From Candidatus Manganitrophaceae bacterium (GTDB taxonomy: Bacteria > Nitrospirota > Nitrospiria > SBBL01 > Manganitrophaceae): a stretch of DNA of 64,000 nucleotides. Under the pieces are notes generated by a model. The model worked only from the letters and a program-made list of their open reading frames with translations, had not been told where the DNA came from and made no database searches. Numbering within the stretch: position 1 is the stretch's first letter; each line of letters begins with the position of its first letter. The stretch spans positions 124,001 to 188,000 of the forward strand of contig JACQEZ010000001.1 in assembly GCA_016200325.1 (NCBI GenBank), in the 5' to 3' direction. This document shows positions 17,501 through 26,197 of the stretch, in pieces. The translations under genes were made by a program, and so were the position numbers.

Positions 17501-20500
17501 GTACAGCCGCTGCCGCCCCATCCGGTGAAGGTCGAATTGCTGTCCGGATGGGCAGATAAGGTCACTACCTTTCCGGCGCTGAAGAAGAGGGAGCAGGTAG
17601 GACTGCAGTCGATTCCCGCAGGAGCGGAAGAAATGCTGCCGGTTCCATTCCCCGCCTTGACCACCGTAAGAGAGAAGGTCTGGGTGCCGAAGTTGGCAGT
17701 AATGGACTTATTGGAATCAACCGTCACGCTGCAAGAGGTTCCTGTGCTGCTGTTGCAGCCGGACCAACCCGAAAAGGTGGCATTCGGATCTGGGGATGCC
17801 GTCAGAGTGACCGTCGTGCCAATCGTATAGGAGGCCGAACAGCTGCTTCCGCAACTGATTCCTGAAGGGGCGGAGGTTACGGTACCATTGCCGGCCGTGG
17901 TAACCGAGAGGGTGAAGCTCTTTAGCGCAAACGTCGCGGTAACACTCTTTGCCGCGTCTACGGTGATCACGCAATTTCCCGTTCCGCTGCAGGCGCCTGA
18001 CCAGCCGGTGAAGGTGGAGTCAGAAGCAGGGCTTGCGGTCAGCGTTACTGAAGCCCCGCTGTTGAAGGAAGCCGAGCAGGTTCCGCCGCAATCAATACCG
18101 CCAGGAGAGGAAGTGACCGTTCCCGTTCCGGCGCCTGCTTTACTGACGGTCATGCTGAAGGTGCGGAGAGTAAAGGTGGCGGTCACGCTCTTGGCGCCAT
18201 CAATGGTGACGACGCAGCTCCCCGTTCCGCTGCAGGCCCCCGACCAGCCCGTAAAGAGAGAGTTTGCATCGGCGGTGGCGGTTAATGTGACCGAGGTGCC
18301 TGAATTGTAGGAGGCCGAACAGGTCGCGCCGCAATTAATCCCGGCGGGGGAAGAGGCAACGGTCCCTGTTCCTGACCCGGTCTTGGCGACGGAGAGACTA
18401 AAGGTCTTTAGGGTAAAGGTCGCCGTGACACTCCTCGCTGCATCCATTGTCACGGTGCAGGGGCCGGTTCCGGTGCAGGCGCCCGACCAGCCGGTGAAGT
18501 CGGAGTTGGCTGAGGGGGTCGCGGTCAGGGTGACGTTCGCTCCGAAGTTGAAGTTCGCGGTGCAGGTGGCGCCGCAGTCGATTCCGGTTGGGGAGGAGGT
18601 GACGGCTCCGCTCCCGGTGCCGCCCTTGGTCACGTTCAGAGCGAAGTTTTGAACATTAAATGTGGCGGTCACAGACTTTGTGGCGTTCATCGTCACGGTA
18701 CAAGTGTTTCCAGAAGTGCTATCGCAGCCCGACCAGCCGGCGAAGGTGGCGTTCGATGCCGGGCTGGCCGTCAAGGTGACCGAGGTTCCGATATTAAACG
18801 AGGCCGAACAGGTGGTCCCGCAGCTGATTCCCCCCGGCGCAGAGGTAAGGGTTCCGCTCCCGGCCCCCGATTTTGCTGCGGTGAGGGAGAAGGTCTTGAG
18901 GGTGAATGTGGCCGTCACCGATTTTGCAGCACTCATTGTCACGGAGCAGGAAGCGCCTGTGGCCGTGTCGCAGCCGGTCCAGCCGGAAAAGTTGGAGTCA
19001 GCGACCGGTGCGGCGGTGAGGGTGACGGAGGTGCCGGTGTTGAAGAAGCCGGAGCAGTCGGTTCCGCAGCTCACGCCGGCCGGCAAGGAGGTGACTGTCC
19101 CGGAGCCGTTGCCGTCTTTCAAGACAGTCAGGGCGACAGTCTGAATGCCAAAGCTGGCGGCAGCCGATCGGTCGGTATTCATCGCGAGGGTGCAGCTGCT
19201 TCCCGAAGCGCTGTCGCAGCCCGACCAACCGGAGAAGGTGGCGCCGCCGGCGGGGGTGGCGGTTAGCGTCACGGAGGTACCGACGGTCAGCGTGGCGGTG
19301 CAGACATTCCCATTGGCGCCGCAGTTAATTCCGCCGACATTGCTGGTCACCGTTCCATTCCCGGAGGTGGCAACCGAGAGGGTAAAGGCTTTCAGGGTGA
19401 ACGTCGCGGTGACGCTTTTTGCCGCATCCACGGTGACGACGCAGCTGCCGGTCCCACTGCAAGCGCCCGACCAGCCGGCGAAGGTCGAATTGGAGGCGGG
19501 GCTGGCGGTCAGCGTGACCGAAGTTGAAATATTGAAAGAAGCCGAGCAGGCGGCACCGCAATCAATCCCGACAGGAGAAGAGGTCACCGTTCCTGCACCA
19601 GTCCCTGCTTTCGTAACCGAGAGGGTAAATGTCTTGAGGGTAAAGGTGGCGGTGACATTCTTTGTCCCATCGATGGTCACAGAACAGGTTCCGCTCCCGC
19701 TGCAGGCGCCCGACCAGCCGGCGAAATCGGAGCTGGCCGAGGCGGTCGCCGTTAAGGTGACGGCGGTGCCGGAATTGAAGCTGGATGAACAGGTTGCCCC
19801 GCAATCGATGCCGGTTGGAGAAGACGTCACCGTTCCGCTCCCGGTGCCGCTCTTGGTCACGTTCAGTGCAAACGTTTGAATGTTGAATGTGGCCGTCACC
19901 GATTTTGCAGCACCCATCGTCACGGTGCAGGAGGTGCCGGCGGTACTGTCGCAGCCGGACCAGCCGATAAAGTTGGAGTTGGACGACGGGCTGGCGGTTA
20001 ACGTCACGACCGTTGCCGCGTTAAAAGTGGCAGAGCAGGTGGCCCCGCAGTTGATTCCCGCGGGAGCGGAGGTGACCGTTCCGGTTCCGGTCCCCCCCTT
20101 CGCGACCGTTAAGGCAAAGGTCTGGAGGGTAAAAGAGGCGGTGACCGATTTGGCGGCGCTCATTGTGACCGAACAGGTCGTTGACAGTGTGCTGTTACAC
20201 CCGGTCCATCCGGTAAAGGTCGAATTCGTTCCGGGGATTGCGGTGAGCGTCACCACCGTCTGGAGGTTGAAGGAGGCCGAACAGGTCGCCCCGCAATCGA
20301 TCCCGGCCGGGGCGGAGATGACGGTGCCTGCCCCGGTGCCGGTCTTGGTCACCGACAGGGTGACCGGCGGCTGGTAAATGATCTCCGCATAGAGCTCGGT
20401 AATCCGATAGTCTGTCGAACGCTCGGTATCGTCCACCAGCGCGTTCAGGGCAGTGATGTCGGCCCAGGTCCAAGCGGTGCCGGTGCTTGGATTGATCGGA

Positions 20501-20913
20501 TAGAGGATGCCGGAATAGCCTTGGTAGGAGCTGCTGCTGGTAATGCTGCTGCTCCAGAAATCGGTTCCGTTGGTTTGGAGGCCGATCCGGAATTGGTCGC
20601 TGCCAAAACTAAAGCTGCTATCGGTCCTGAGAACTGTTTTGATTTGGACTGAAACGATCGTTCCTAAATCTGACGCATTGTCCAACGCAAGGCGCGCCGT
20701 ATCATTGCTTCGGAGGAGTCCATAAGAAGTGTTTCCGTCATTGGTATCGAGCGCGGTCGCGGCGGTGCCGCCGACATATTGGCTTATCTGATCGTTGGTG
20801 GCGGAGCCGGCGGGATGAAGAAGGAGGGTGTCGGCATAGGCGGAGCTGTTCCAAGAAAAAAGCGTTGCCCAGGCGAGCAGCGCCACGGTTGCCAGAAAAT
20901 GCGGTTGTTTCAT
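14578..20913 (-). CDS. Giant secreted surface protein with 16 Cys-rich InlB-B-like repeats, PA14 domain and CFI-box C-terminus
   Basis: 2111 residues. A Sec signal (1-28, ending AYADT) precedes a 150-residue beta-rich N-terminal domain. Sixteen tandem repeats of about 81 residues follow (divergent InlB B-repeat type), each with CGATC or similar, FxGWSGxC and SVTATF cores and usually four cysteines. Next come an Ig-like domain ([14 protein letters not shown]), a PA14-type domain ([42 protein letters not shown]), two further beta modules, and a glycine run leading into [16 protein letters not shown] (the CFI-box C-terminal motif), finishing with a membrane helix and basic tail. PA14 domains often bind carbohydrate; the long repeat stalk suggests an adhesin or matrix protein. 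Start ATG 20913 has a GAGGGGGG ribosome site. Confidence 0.88.
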   Translation of the reverse strand: MKQPHFLATVALLAWATLFSWNSSAYADTLLLHPAGSATNDQISQYVGGTAATALDTNDGNTSYGLLRSNDTARLALDNASDLGTIVSVQIKTVLRTDSSFSFGSDQFRIGLQTNGTDFWSSSITSSSSYQGYSGILYPINPSTGTAWTWADITALNALVDDTERSTDYRITELYAEIIYQPPVTLSVTKTGTGAGTVISAPAGIDCGATCSASFNLQTVVTLTAIPGTNSTFTGWTGCNSTLSTTCSVTMSAAKSVTASFTLQTFALTVAKGGTGTGTVTSAPAGINCGATCSATFNAATVVTLTASPSSNSNFIGWSGCDSTAGTSCTVTMGAAKSVTATFNIQTFALNVTKSGTGSGTVTSSPTGIDCGATCSSSFNSGTAVTLTATASASSDFAGWSGACSGSGTCSVTIDGTKNVTATFTLKTFTLSVTKAGTGAGTVTSSPVGIDCGAACSASFNISTSVTLTASPASNSTFAGWSGACSGTGSCVVTVDAAKSVTATFTLKAFTLSVATSGNGTVTSNVGGINCGANGNVCTATLTVGTSVTLTATPAGGATFSGWSGCDSASGSSCTLAMNTDRSAAASFGIQTVALTVLKDGNGSGTVTSLPAGVSCGTDCSGFFNTGTSVTLTAAPVADSNFSGWTGCDTATGASCSVTMSAAKSVTATFTLKTFSLTAAKSGAGSGTLTSAPGGISCGTTCSASFNIGTSVTLTASPASNATFAGWSGCDSTSGNTCTVTMNATKSVTATFNVQNFALNVTKGGTGSGAVTSSPTGIDCGATCTANFNFGANVTLTATPSANSDFTGWSGACTGTGPCTVTMDAARSVTATFTLKTFSLSVAKTGSGTGTVASSPAGINCGATCSASYNSGTSVTLTATADANSLFTGWSGACSGTGSCVVTIDGAKSVTATFTLRTFSMTVSKAGAGTGTVTSSPGGIDCGGTCSASFNSGASVTLTASPASDSTFTGWSGACSGTGNCVITVDAAKSVTATFALKSFTLSVTTAGNGTVTSAPSGISCGSSCSASYTIGTTVTLTASPDPNATFSGWSGCNSSTGTSCSVTVDSNKSITANFGTQTFSLTVVKAGNGTGSISSAPAGIDCSPTCSLFFSAGKVVTLSAHPDSNSTFTGWGGSGCTGTGDCVVTVDAAKTVTATFTVKTLGLTVTKSGNGTGTITSAPTGINCGATCSASYNSGTSVTLTATADTDSLFTGWSGACSGTGSCVVIIDGAKSVTAIFTLKTFNIIVTKAGTGAGTVTSSPTGITCGGTCSASFNSGATVTLTANPSTNSDFAGWSGGCSGTGTCSVTMDGIKNVTATFTLKTFSLTVKKAGPGTGTIGSSPAGISCGGTCSASFTVGTSITLTATPASGSTFAGWSGGNCSGTGTCVVTLDGAQEITATFNPPNSFTVTVNKTGNGIVTSTDPDGMSGINCGDICTSGPLKPSASVTLLATPRPGAPFLGWSGDCSGSQTTCSLTMDKNKFVNAVFSSGFSLSAESASVSIPQGGSGSVSLNVQGTQGFTQAVSFQLGGAPLPNGITGTFSPASVTPPAGGSAKSTLTLNVGKTVDCHDYPLTVIASSGPVTQSVNLTLTVGCPGLKGDYYNNPDFTEFVSTQTDPKIDFSWGTGAPDLGPSAPAIAPDTFSVRWTGQIQIDTDDTYVFNVVTTDGVRLWIDGAILIDQWKETDGLVSLEKGVALTAGSHNLKLEYFENTGTASLQLNWSSSTLPYQVIESHLSTPKSTGTAPTLQWTGEANYQTDGLDPETGTADTPFKFRVTYKDADGDLPLAGTPRLHLLKGGKEVTGSPFAMSLEKGDPVGGILYSYNNPLPEGADYTYYFDALDATGLQAIASPSVPTPTVPLAGPQVGASDTITVANPRGNGSVILSISAGAFEKAEIIDPATLTTIPGDLTFPVGVLSLKIKGLTPGAETVVSATFPAPITGQVLWLRYDSGVNQMVSADATGSLLSGGNTVTLKLKDGDVGDSDHTANGVIETIAGPATKPAPVASGSSGGGGGGGCFIATAAYGSYLDPHVMVLRQFRDRYLLTNLPGQLFVQTYYRYSPPIADVIRAHEPLRTAVRWALTPLIFLIAYPWGGVVFLALIVTARGVRKNHL
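16455..20365 (-). repeat. Array of 16 in-frame coding repeats of about 244 bp
   Basis: The repeats encode the stalk of the giant surface protein. Each unit translates to a segment starting like LTVTKxGxGxGTVTSxPxGIxCG and ending like [11 protein letters not shown]. Units vary from about 78 to 83 codons and most differ from each other at many positions. Repeats 9 (near 18200-18380) and 13 (near 17220-17400), counted from the protein start, share long identical DNA stretches, showing recent duplication or conversion. Repeats 5 and 11 are the shorter variant lacking two residues before the glycine turn. Confidence 0.88.
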
Positions 20914-21528
20914 CCCCCCTCTTGGTCCCCTTTGTATTCTTCCGCAGCCTCTTTAATATTATGAAGCTTGCAGGAGAGTGAAGTGATTGGTGATTAAAGC
21001 GTGAATGCTCCTCATTCCAAAATGGAATGCTAGTTTATGGCATATCCTTGGGCTCGGCAATACCCTCAGAAGAGGGGGTTGACCTGTTTTTGCTTTGGGG
21101 TTTCGAACAGACAGAGAACTAAGCAAGAAAAGATTGAATCGAATGAGCGGGGAATGGCTTAGAAGCAAGGTCGTCGAAGGAGTGCCGGACCACCAGAACC
21201 CTGGACGGATATGTAGTTAAGGGCGCGCGTTACCTCCTGTCGACCGGTGTTGAGGGCATTCAATAAGGAATAAAATATAAAAAATATACCTCAGAGATCT
21301 TATGTAGATTTGTAAGCTATTTTGGGTTCGATTGCAACGAAAAAATCGTGATTATTAAATTCCACACCGCTCGAGGGGCTAGTGATCGATCGGTTAAGCC
21401 TTCACCCCGGGAAAATGAAGCCGAAGGGTTGCTACGCGCGGGGGTGGGCAGGTCGATTCGGCCTGCCGAAGCAGACCCCGGCGCCTCTTCGTTTGACAAC
21501 TTCATACTTCAGATCTATTCTTTGATTG
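20914..21528. other. Long gap without a supported gene
   Basis: This gap lies between the divergently transcribed surface-protein gene and a small membrane-protein gene. It holds a short palindrome (CATTCC-AAAA-GGAATG-like, near 21014-21031), an AT-rich block at 21250-21360 with several possible -10 elements, and a GC-rich structured block at 21380-21490. Short open frames in it have no ribosome sites or recognisable content. It may carry the regulatory region of the surface protein or an unrecognised RNA. Confidence 0.5.
21447..21467 (+). other. Strong stem-loop in the leader of the small membrane-protein gene
   Basis: GGCAGGTC, loop GATTC, GGCCTGCC: an 8-bp stem (one G-T pair in RNA) in a GC-rich stretch 60 bp before the start at 21529. 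No T-run follows, so it is not a simple terminator. It is perhaps part of a structured 5' leader. Confidence 0.4.
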
Positions 21529-21786
21529 ATGAAGATCACCGAATGGGTCTATCAATTTATCTTAAGTCAGACGCAGCTTTCGCCGGTGGCGCTGAAGTGG
21601 ATCGGCGTGGCGCTGCTGCTCCTCTTCCTTTTATATGCCGTCCGCCAGCCGGGCCGATTTCTGAAGCTTGTGGTTGTCATCGCCCTTTTTGTCGCCCTCG
21701 GCTATGCCGCCTATGATGTGGTTCAACTCGGCGTCGAACGGGGTCACCAGCTCGAAAAAACCCAACCCGGATTTATCAACGAATAA
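21529..21786 (+). CDS. Small two-helix membrane protein, unknown function
   Basis: 85 residues from ATG 21529 (an overlapping TTG one codon earlier is possible). Two hydrophobic segments are visible (about 22-38, WIGVALLLLFLLYAV; and 44-62, LKLVVVIALFVALGYAAYDVV), with a short basic turn between them and a charged, soluble tail. No recognised family. It is followed after about 90 bp by another small membrane protein with its own -10 element, so the two are probably separate transcripts. Confidence 0.55.
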   Translation: MKITEWVYQFILSQTQLSPVALKWIGVALLLLFLLYAVRQPGRFLKLVVVIALFVALGYAAYDVVQLGVERGHQLEKTQPGFINE

Positions 21787-21848
21787 ACCTCAATTTAGAG
21801 AATTTCCGCCCGATAGCACAGGACATGGCTTTTACCGGGCGCATCTGA

Positions 21849-21854
21849 TATAAT
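21849..21854 (+). promoter_or_regulatory. Extended -10 element (TGA-TATAAT)
   Basis: A consensus TATAAT preceded by TG one base upstream, 25 bp before the ATG at 21880. The -35 is unrecognisable, as is common with extended -10 promoters. The transcript would have a very short leader. Confidence 0.5.
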
Positions 21855-21879
21855 CCTCCTCCGAAAAAAGAGGCGCTGC

Positions 21880-22164
21880 ATGTGGAGCGGGCAATTCTTA
21901 TTCGGCGGGATTTTCGTTCTCTTCTCGGCTTTTTTAAGGGCATTGGCACGGGTTCACCTTCGACATCCGGTTTATACACGGCCTCGTGCTTTTCAGAGCC
22001 GGCGCTTTCTCTCGCTCCTCTCTCTGGTGGCCAACGTCTTCTTTGTCCTCGGTTTCCTCACCCTTTTTCTGATCCATCTTTTGGTCGGGGTGATTGCACT
22101 TTTTCTCTACCCCTTTTTCGTTCTTCCCGGTTTTGTTTTTCTCCTCGGGAAAATTTATACATAA
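21880..22164 (+). CDS. Small hydrophobic membrane protein, unknown function
   Basis: 94 residues. Three hydrophobic stretches are apparent (about 5-20; 46-66, LSLVANVFFVLGFLTLFLI; 67-92, LVGVIALFLYPFFVLPGFVFLL), with a basic loop rich in Arg between the first and second. A competing frame at 21882-22172 lacks hydrophobic periodicity. This frame is preferred because it makes a coherent membrane protein and has GAGG upstream of its ATG. It ends 12 bp before the next gene, so the two are likely co-transcribed. No family recognised. Confidence 0.5.
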   Translation: MWSGQFLFGGIFVLFSAFLRALARVHLRHPVYTRPRAFQSRRFLSLLSLVANVFFVLGFLTLFLIHLLVGVIALFLYPFFVLPGFVFLLGKIYT

Positions 22165-22176
22165 AGCGGTGAGCGG

Positions 22177-22545
22177 ATGTTTAGAGACCCTGAACGATTC
22201 ATCCAAGAAAAACTCTCCAAGAAGATGCTCTCGGCCAACACGGTGCGGGATGCGATGATGGCCTCCTTTATTCTCACCCTCCAAAAGCGGGAGGCCGCGG
22301 CCGGCGCTGCCATGCCCGACCCGGTCGCCTGGCGCGAGGCAAAAGCCCGTGAGATGCGCGCGGCTGCGGCCGCCGCCTTTGCCGCGATCGGCGCCCCCTT
22401 CGAATATCCGACCCTTCCCCAAATGGAGAAGGTGAAAGAAGCGATCGAGCGGACGTACCATTGGGATCACCTTTCCGCTGATCTGCGCGAAGCGCATGAA
22501 GGGCATTGCCGGCAGCTTTTCTCAAAGTTCGAAGAACCGTTCTGA
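22177..22545 (+). CDS. Conserved-looking small alpha-helical protein, unknown function
   Basis: 122 residues, soluble and strongly helical, with an alanine-rich middle (REMRAAAAAAFAAIGAPFEYPTLPQMEKVKEAIERTYHWDHL) and many Arg/Glu pairs. No cysteine motif and no signal peptide. ATG 22177 follows GTGAGCGG, a weak ribosome site, 12 bp after the preceding gene. I do not recognise the family. Directly after its stop lies a short run of GATTGCGGATT-type repeats (22546-22575). Confidence 0.55.
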   Translation: MFRDPERFIQEKLSKKMLSANTVRDAMMASFILTLQKREAAAGAAMPDPVAWREAKAREMRAAAAAAFAAIGAPFEYPTLPQMEKVKEAIERTYHWDHLSADLREAHEGHCRQLFSKFEEPF

Positions 22546-22670
22546 TTGCGGATTGGCGATTACGGATTGCGGAGTTCAATAAATAAAGGAAAGTTCACCC
22601 GGAGATTTTTTAATCCGCATCCCGCAATCGACCATCGGCTCTCCTCTTGCGCCCTCCCTTGAAATCGAAT

Positions 22671-24134
22671 ATGATCGATTTCAATATGGAGACGAATCGA
22701 TCCAATAGGGAAGAAGCTGCTCCAAATCCGATCAGCAGCCGGGAGATGCTCTACGAAGGGCTGGCCCTCCTGGCCGATCCGATCCACAATTACATCAGCT
22801 TTACCGTCCCTTTCGGGAGACGCGAGGAGGCGACCGAGAAAGATCTGATCGACTCCCGTTGGATGCAGCGGCTTCGCTACATCAACCAGCTTCAATCGGC
22901 CCGTTGGGTCTATCCCTCGGCGGAGCATTCCCGGTTCGTCCACTCGCTGGGGGCGATGCATGTGGCGGGGCGGTTTGCGCGGCATCTCTATCCGTCGCTG
23001 AAAGAGGTCGTTCCGGTTTGCCCTTCTTTTTGCTATATCGAGTCGCTCCTCCGTGTTTCAGTGTTGGTCCATGATATCGGTCATGGGCCGTTTTGCCACT
23101 TCTTCGATGATAACTTTCTCGACGAATTTAACCTCACCCACGAGAAGCTCGGCCAATCGATCATCCGGCAGGAGCTTGCCCAGATCATTCGGCAGACCCG
23201 AAGAAGTCCGAGCGGGGAGTTCGCCCCCGGTGAGACGCTCGATCCCGACCATGTCGCCTTTCTCATTCATAAAGATAAAAACTATAAGACGCCGGAGGAA
23301 TATCCCCGCTGGCTGGTGATGCTCAAGCCGCTCTTCTCAGGGATTTTTACCGCCGATAACCTCGATTACGTCTTGCGCGACTCCTACATGTGTGGCGTTG
23401 CGATTGGGCCGGTCGATCTCGATCGGCTCATGCACTACACCTTTTTTACCGACCAGGGGCTCACGCTGCACAAGGCGGGGCTGCCGGCGTTGACGATGTT
23501 TTTGAATGCCCGTTCCTATCTTTATTTCAACGTCTATTACCATCGGACGACCCGATCGCTCGACATGCATCTGAAGGATATCTTTCGCGAGACCCTCAAA
23601 GAGATCTTTCCCTACAATCCGCTCGACCGGCTCGACGCCTATGTCGATCTGACCGACTGGTCGCTTCTCTTGGAGGTGAAGTCGTGGAAGAATTCTCCGG
23701 CGAAAGAAAGACGACGCCTCTATGAAGAGTGGGAGAAGATTCTGCTGAGGGACGTCAAATGGAAAATGGCCTATGACACGACCTTTTCGATAGATAAAGC
23801 CGAAAAGGAGAAGTGGATCTTAGACCCTACGGAGCTGGAGCGAGAGATGAGAAAACGGCTTCCGGCGGGGCGGAAGGATCTTCCCTTCCGGGTCGATATG
23901 GCCATTCAGGATCCCCGGCCGATCGATCCGCTTCGGATGGGGGAGCGGCAGATTTATGTCTTCAACCCTTCCACCCGGGTCGTCTCAAAGGAGGCGCTGA
24001 CGGAATTTGTCGATCCGATCCCGGCGACCCTGATCCAGTGCCGCGTTTTTGCCCTTACCCACGATCACGATGTCCTCTTGTCGCGAATTGCGGAGGAAGC
24101 GTTGGCCGGCTATCCCACCGGTGCTGCTTCTTAA
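22671..24134 (+). CDS. HD-domain phosphohydrolase (dGTPase-like)
   Basis: 487 residues from ATG 22671; a start at 22686 is equally possible because neither has a good ribosome site, and a TTG at 22647 is also in frame. The N-terminal half holds the HD motif set: SRFVHSLGAMHVA, then VLVHDIGHGPFCHFFD (the His-Asp pair with GHGPFCH), followed by the HEKLG segment and DYVLRDSYMCG. These match dNTP triphosphohydrolase-related HD proteins such as the SAMHD1/YwfO group. The C-terminal 250 residues are family-specific and helical. It probably hydrolyses a nucleotide in the cytoplasm; the substrate is unknown. Single-gene unit. Confidence 0.8.
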   Translation: MIDFNMETNRSNREEAAPNPISSREMLYEGLALLADPIHNYISFTVPFGRREEATEKDLIDSRWMQRLRYINQLQSARWVYPSAEHSRFVHSLGAMHVAGRFARHLYPSLKEVVPVCPSFCYIESLLRVSVLVHDIGHGPFCHFFDDNFLDEFNLTHEKLGQSIIRQELAQIIRQTRRSPSGEFAPGETLDPDHVAFLIHKDKNYKTPEEYPRWLVMLKPLFSGIFTADNLDYVLRDSYMCGVAIGPVDLDRLMHYTFFTDQGLTLHKAGLPALTMFLNARSYLYFNVYYHRTTRSLDMHLKDIFRETLKEIFPYNPLDRLDAYVDLTDWSLLLEVKSWKNSPAKERRRLYEEWEKILLRDVKWKMAYDTTFSIDKAEKEKWILDPTELEREMRKRLPAGRKDLPFRVDMAIQDPRPIDPLRMGERQIYVFNPSTRVVSKEALTEFVDPIPATLIQCRVFALTHDHDVLLSRIAEEALAGYPTGAAS

Positions 24135-24216
24135 AAAGAGAAAGTCTCCTCCTCGTCGTCCCGATCTGACACCCCAATCTCATACACCCATCGGGTGCGA
24201 ATCCCCTCATCGAACA

Positions 24217-24245
24217 TTGACAAAAAGGGGGATATCCACTATTCT
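24217..24245 (+). promoter_or_regulatory. Sigma-70 promoter for the lytic transglycosylase gene
   Basis: TTGACA, exactly 17 bp, TATTCT, 65 bp before the chosen start at 24310. Five of six -10 bases and all -35 bases match consensus. Confidence 0.65.
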
Positions 24246-24309
24246 ATTTTTAATTTTTTAGCGTCTCGCCGAGCAAGGAAGCAGCGGCGCCGGCTTGAAA
24301 GGGGGATGG

Positions 24310-25371
24310 TTGGAAAGCCGAAGGATCTTTTTGAAATCGCTCTTTCCGAGAGCCGTCGGATGGGGCGCCCTTCTCTCGCTCGATCTCTCCTGGACCGATC
24401 GTGTTTTTGCTCAATCCGCGGGTCCGAATTCGGTCAAAATTAATTTGAACGATCCCAAATATGTCGCTCTGATCAAAGAGATTACGCAGCGACATGCCTT
24501 TACCGCCGCGGAGCTCAAAGTCCTTTTTGGGAAAGCGGTTCTTCAGCCCGAGATCATCGAAAAGTTCGAGCGCCCCGCCGAGATCCTTCCTTATTATGAA
24601 TATCGAAAGCGGTTTATTAAAGAAGAGCTGGTTGCCGCCGGACGAAACTACATCCAAGAGAACCTGATGCTGCTTTTAAAGATCGAAGAGGCGTTCGGCG
24701 TTCCGAAGGAGGTCGTCTGCAGCATCCTCGGGATCGAGACGAAGTTCGGTCAGCGCGGGATCGAGAAGTACCGCGTTTTTGACATTCTGAATACCGCTTA
24801 TTCCCTCTACCCGCGACGGGAGAAGTTTTATCGCGACGAGCTGATCGCCTATCTTCTGCTCTGCCGAGAGGAAGGGGTCGATCCCTTTTCAATCCATGGC
24901 TCTTATGCGGGGGCATTCGGCGTTCCGCAATTCATGCCGACGAGTTTTCGAAAGTATGCGGTTGATTTCGACCAGGATGGAAAGAAGGATCTCTGGAGCT
25001 CTAAGGCCGACATTTTCGGCAGCGTGGCCAATTATTTGAAGACCTTTGGTTGGAAGAAAAATGGGTTGACCTATCTTCCGGCGAATCTGGCAAGCGATTC
25101 CCCCGACGCCATGAAAACGGTCGGGGTCGGAATTCGAAAGACGATGCCGCTCAGCCGCGCGGCGGAGCTCGGGATCCAGATCCCGCTTCTGGCGTCCAGC
25201 CAGAAAGACGAGGAGGTCTCGTTCGCCATTTATCAGCCGCAGGAGGGAACAGAGGCGCTCCTCGCCCTTTTTGAAAACTTCCGCTCGATCACCTCCTACA
25301 ATTATTCGCTCAATTACGGCCTGGTGGTCGCTGATTTCTCGGAGCTGCTCTCCAAAAAGGGAAATTCGTGA
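24310..25371 (+). CDS. mltB: Lytic murein transglycosylase (MltB/SLT_2 family) with a Tat-like signal
   Basis: 353 residues from TTG 24310, which has AAGGGGG five bases upstream and yields the leader MESRRIFLKSL; a TTG five codons earlier is less well placed. SRRIFLK is a textbook twin-arginine motif, followed by a hydrophobic stretch and FAQS. The enzyme domain carries ILGIETKFGQ (catalytic Glu), SYAGAFGVPQFMPTSFRKYAVDFDQDGKKDLW and the DIFGSVANYLKTFGW block of the MltB family. It would cleave peptidoglycan glycan strands in the periplasm. E. coli MltB is a lipoprotein; Tat targeting is unusual here. It overlaps the following TPR gene by four bases (GTGA). Confidence 0.85.
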   Translation: MESRRIFLKSLFPRAVGWGALLSLDLSWTDRVFAQSAGPNSVKINLNDPKYVALIKEITQRHAFTAAELKVLFGKAVLQPEIIEKFERPAEILPYYEYRKRFIKEELVAAGRNYIQENLMLLLKIEEAFGVPKEVVCSILGIETKFGQRGIEKYRVFDILNTAYSLYPRREKFYRDELIAYLLLCREEGVDPFSIHGSYAGAFGVPQFMPTSFRKYAVDFDQDGKKDLWSSKADIFGSVANYLKTFGWKKNGLTYLPANLASDSPDAMKTVGVGIRKTMPLSRAAELGIQIPLLASSQKDEEVSFAIYQPQEGTEALLALFENFRSITSYNYSLNYGLVVADFSELLSKKGNS

Positions 25372-26117
25372 AGAGAGGCATCGCCTTTCTTTTTCTTCTC
25401 CTGCTTTTACCCGGCTTCCTCTTTGCGCAAGATCCTCCCCCCATCGACCCCGCTGCGCTGCTGGCGGAGGGGGATCGGATGTATGAGAGCCGGGATGAGC
25501 CGGGCCATGCCGACAAAGCGATTGAATTATACAAAAAAACAATCGATACTTCTCCAAAGAATGACGCCGCTCTTTGGCGGCTCGCCCGGTCGTTCCGCTG
25601 GCGCGGCGATATTGCCGATGACGAGCGTGAAAAACTGGCCGACTACAAAGAGATGGAACGGTGGGCGAAAAAAGCGATCGAGGCCGATCCGAACAGCGTC
25701 GGCGGCCATCTGATGCTCGGCATCGCCTATGGCCGGATCGGGGAGACCCAGGGGGTGATGAAATCGCTCTCCCTTATCTCGCCGATTAAAAGTGAAATGA
25801 ACGCCGTTTTGGCGCAGGAGCCTCAGAATGATCTGGCGCACCATGTCTTGGGGGTCTTGTACCGGAAGGTTCCCGGGTTGATGGGGGGATCGATCAAAAA
25901 ATCGATCGAGGCATTGGAAGCGGCGGTTCAGTCGAACCCAAACAGCACAACCCACTATCTCGAGCTTGCCAAGAGCTGCCTGGAGAAGGGGAAAAAGGAT
26001 CAAGCCAAAGGAGCGCTGGAGAGACTCCTTGCGATCTCCGCCCCCTCGGATCGGGTTCAATCGAAAAACGATCGAATCGAAGCGCAAGAACTCCTCGCCG
26101 ACCTCCAATCACCGTAG
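25368..26117 (+). CDS. Secreted TPR protein
   Basis: 249 residues; GTG 25368 overlaps the transglycosylase stop. A Sec signal (about 1-21, FLFLLLLLPGFLFAQD) is followed by TPR-like helices: ALLAEGDRMYESRDEPGHADKAIELYKKTIDTSP, DAALWRLARSFRWRGD, VGGHLMLGIAYGRIGE, NDLAHHVLGVLYRKVPG and TTHYLELAKSCLEKGKK. The YRKVPGLMGGSIKKSIEALEAA segment resembles TPR proteins of the RMD/TRAP-associated type. Probably a periplasmic scaffold. The overlap with mltB suggests it partners the transglycosylase in cell-wall remodelling, which is inference. Confidence 0.75.
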   Translation: MKRGIAFLFLLLLLPGFLFAQDPPPIDPAALLAEGDRMYESRDEPGHADKAIELYKKTIDTSPKNDAALWRLARSFRWRGDIADDEREKLADYKEMERWAKKAIEADPNSVGGHLMLGIAYGRIGETQGVMKSLSLISPIKSEMNAVLAQEPQNDLAHHVLGVLYRKVPGLMGGSIKKSIEALEAAVQSNPNSTTHYLELAKSCLEKGKKDQAKGALERLLAISAPSDRVQSKNDRIEAQELLADLQSP

Positions 26118-26123
26118 TTTTGC

Positions 26124-26152
26124 TTGCATCACCCTCCGTTTTTGGGTACAAT
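26124..26152 (+). promoter_or_regulatory. Sigma-70 promoter for mdh
   Basis: TTGCAT, 17 bp, TACAAT, 46 bp before the GTG at 26198. Confidence 0.55.
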
Positions 26153-26197
26153 AACACCACTTTAGCCGTGCTTTCACTGTGGGTGGGGTAAATCGCC

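Noticed and set aside
16352-20377. Several repeated Val/Pro-rich frames on the plus strand
   Set aside because: They are the complement of the surface-protein repeats, which explains their periodicity; no separate starts or signals.
21010-21070. TGGCATATCCTTGGGC as a second sigma-54 promoter
   Set aside because: The -12 element reads TTGGG instead of TTGC, so the invariant GC is missing.
21882-22172. Alternative frame overlapping the 94-residue membrane protein
   Set aside because: Not hydrophobic and lacks a ribosome site; the chosen frame has periodic membrane helices.
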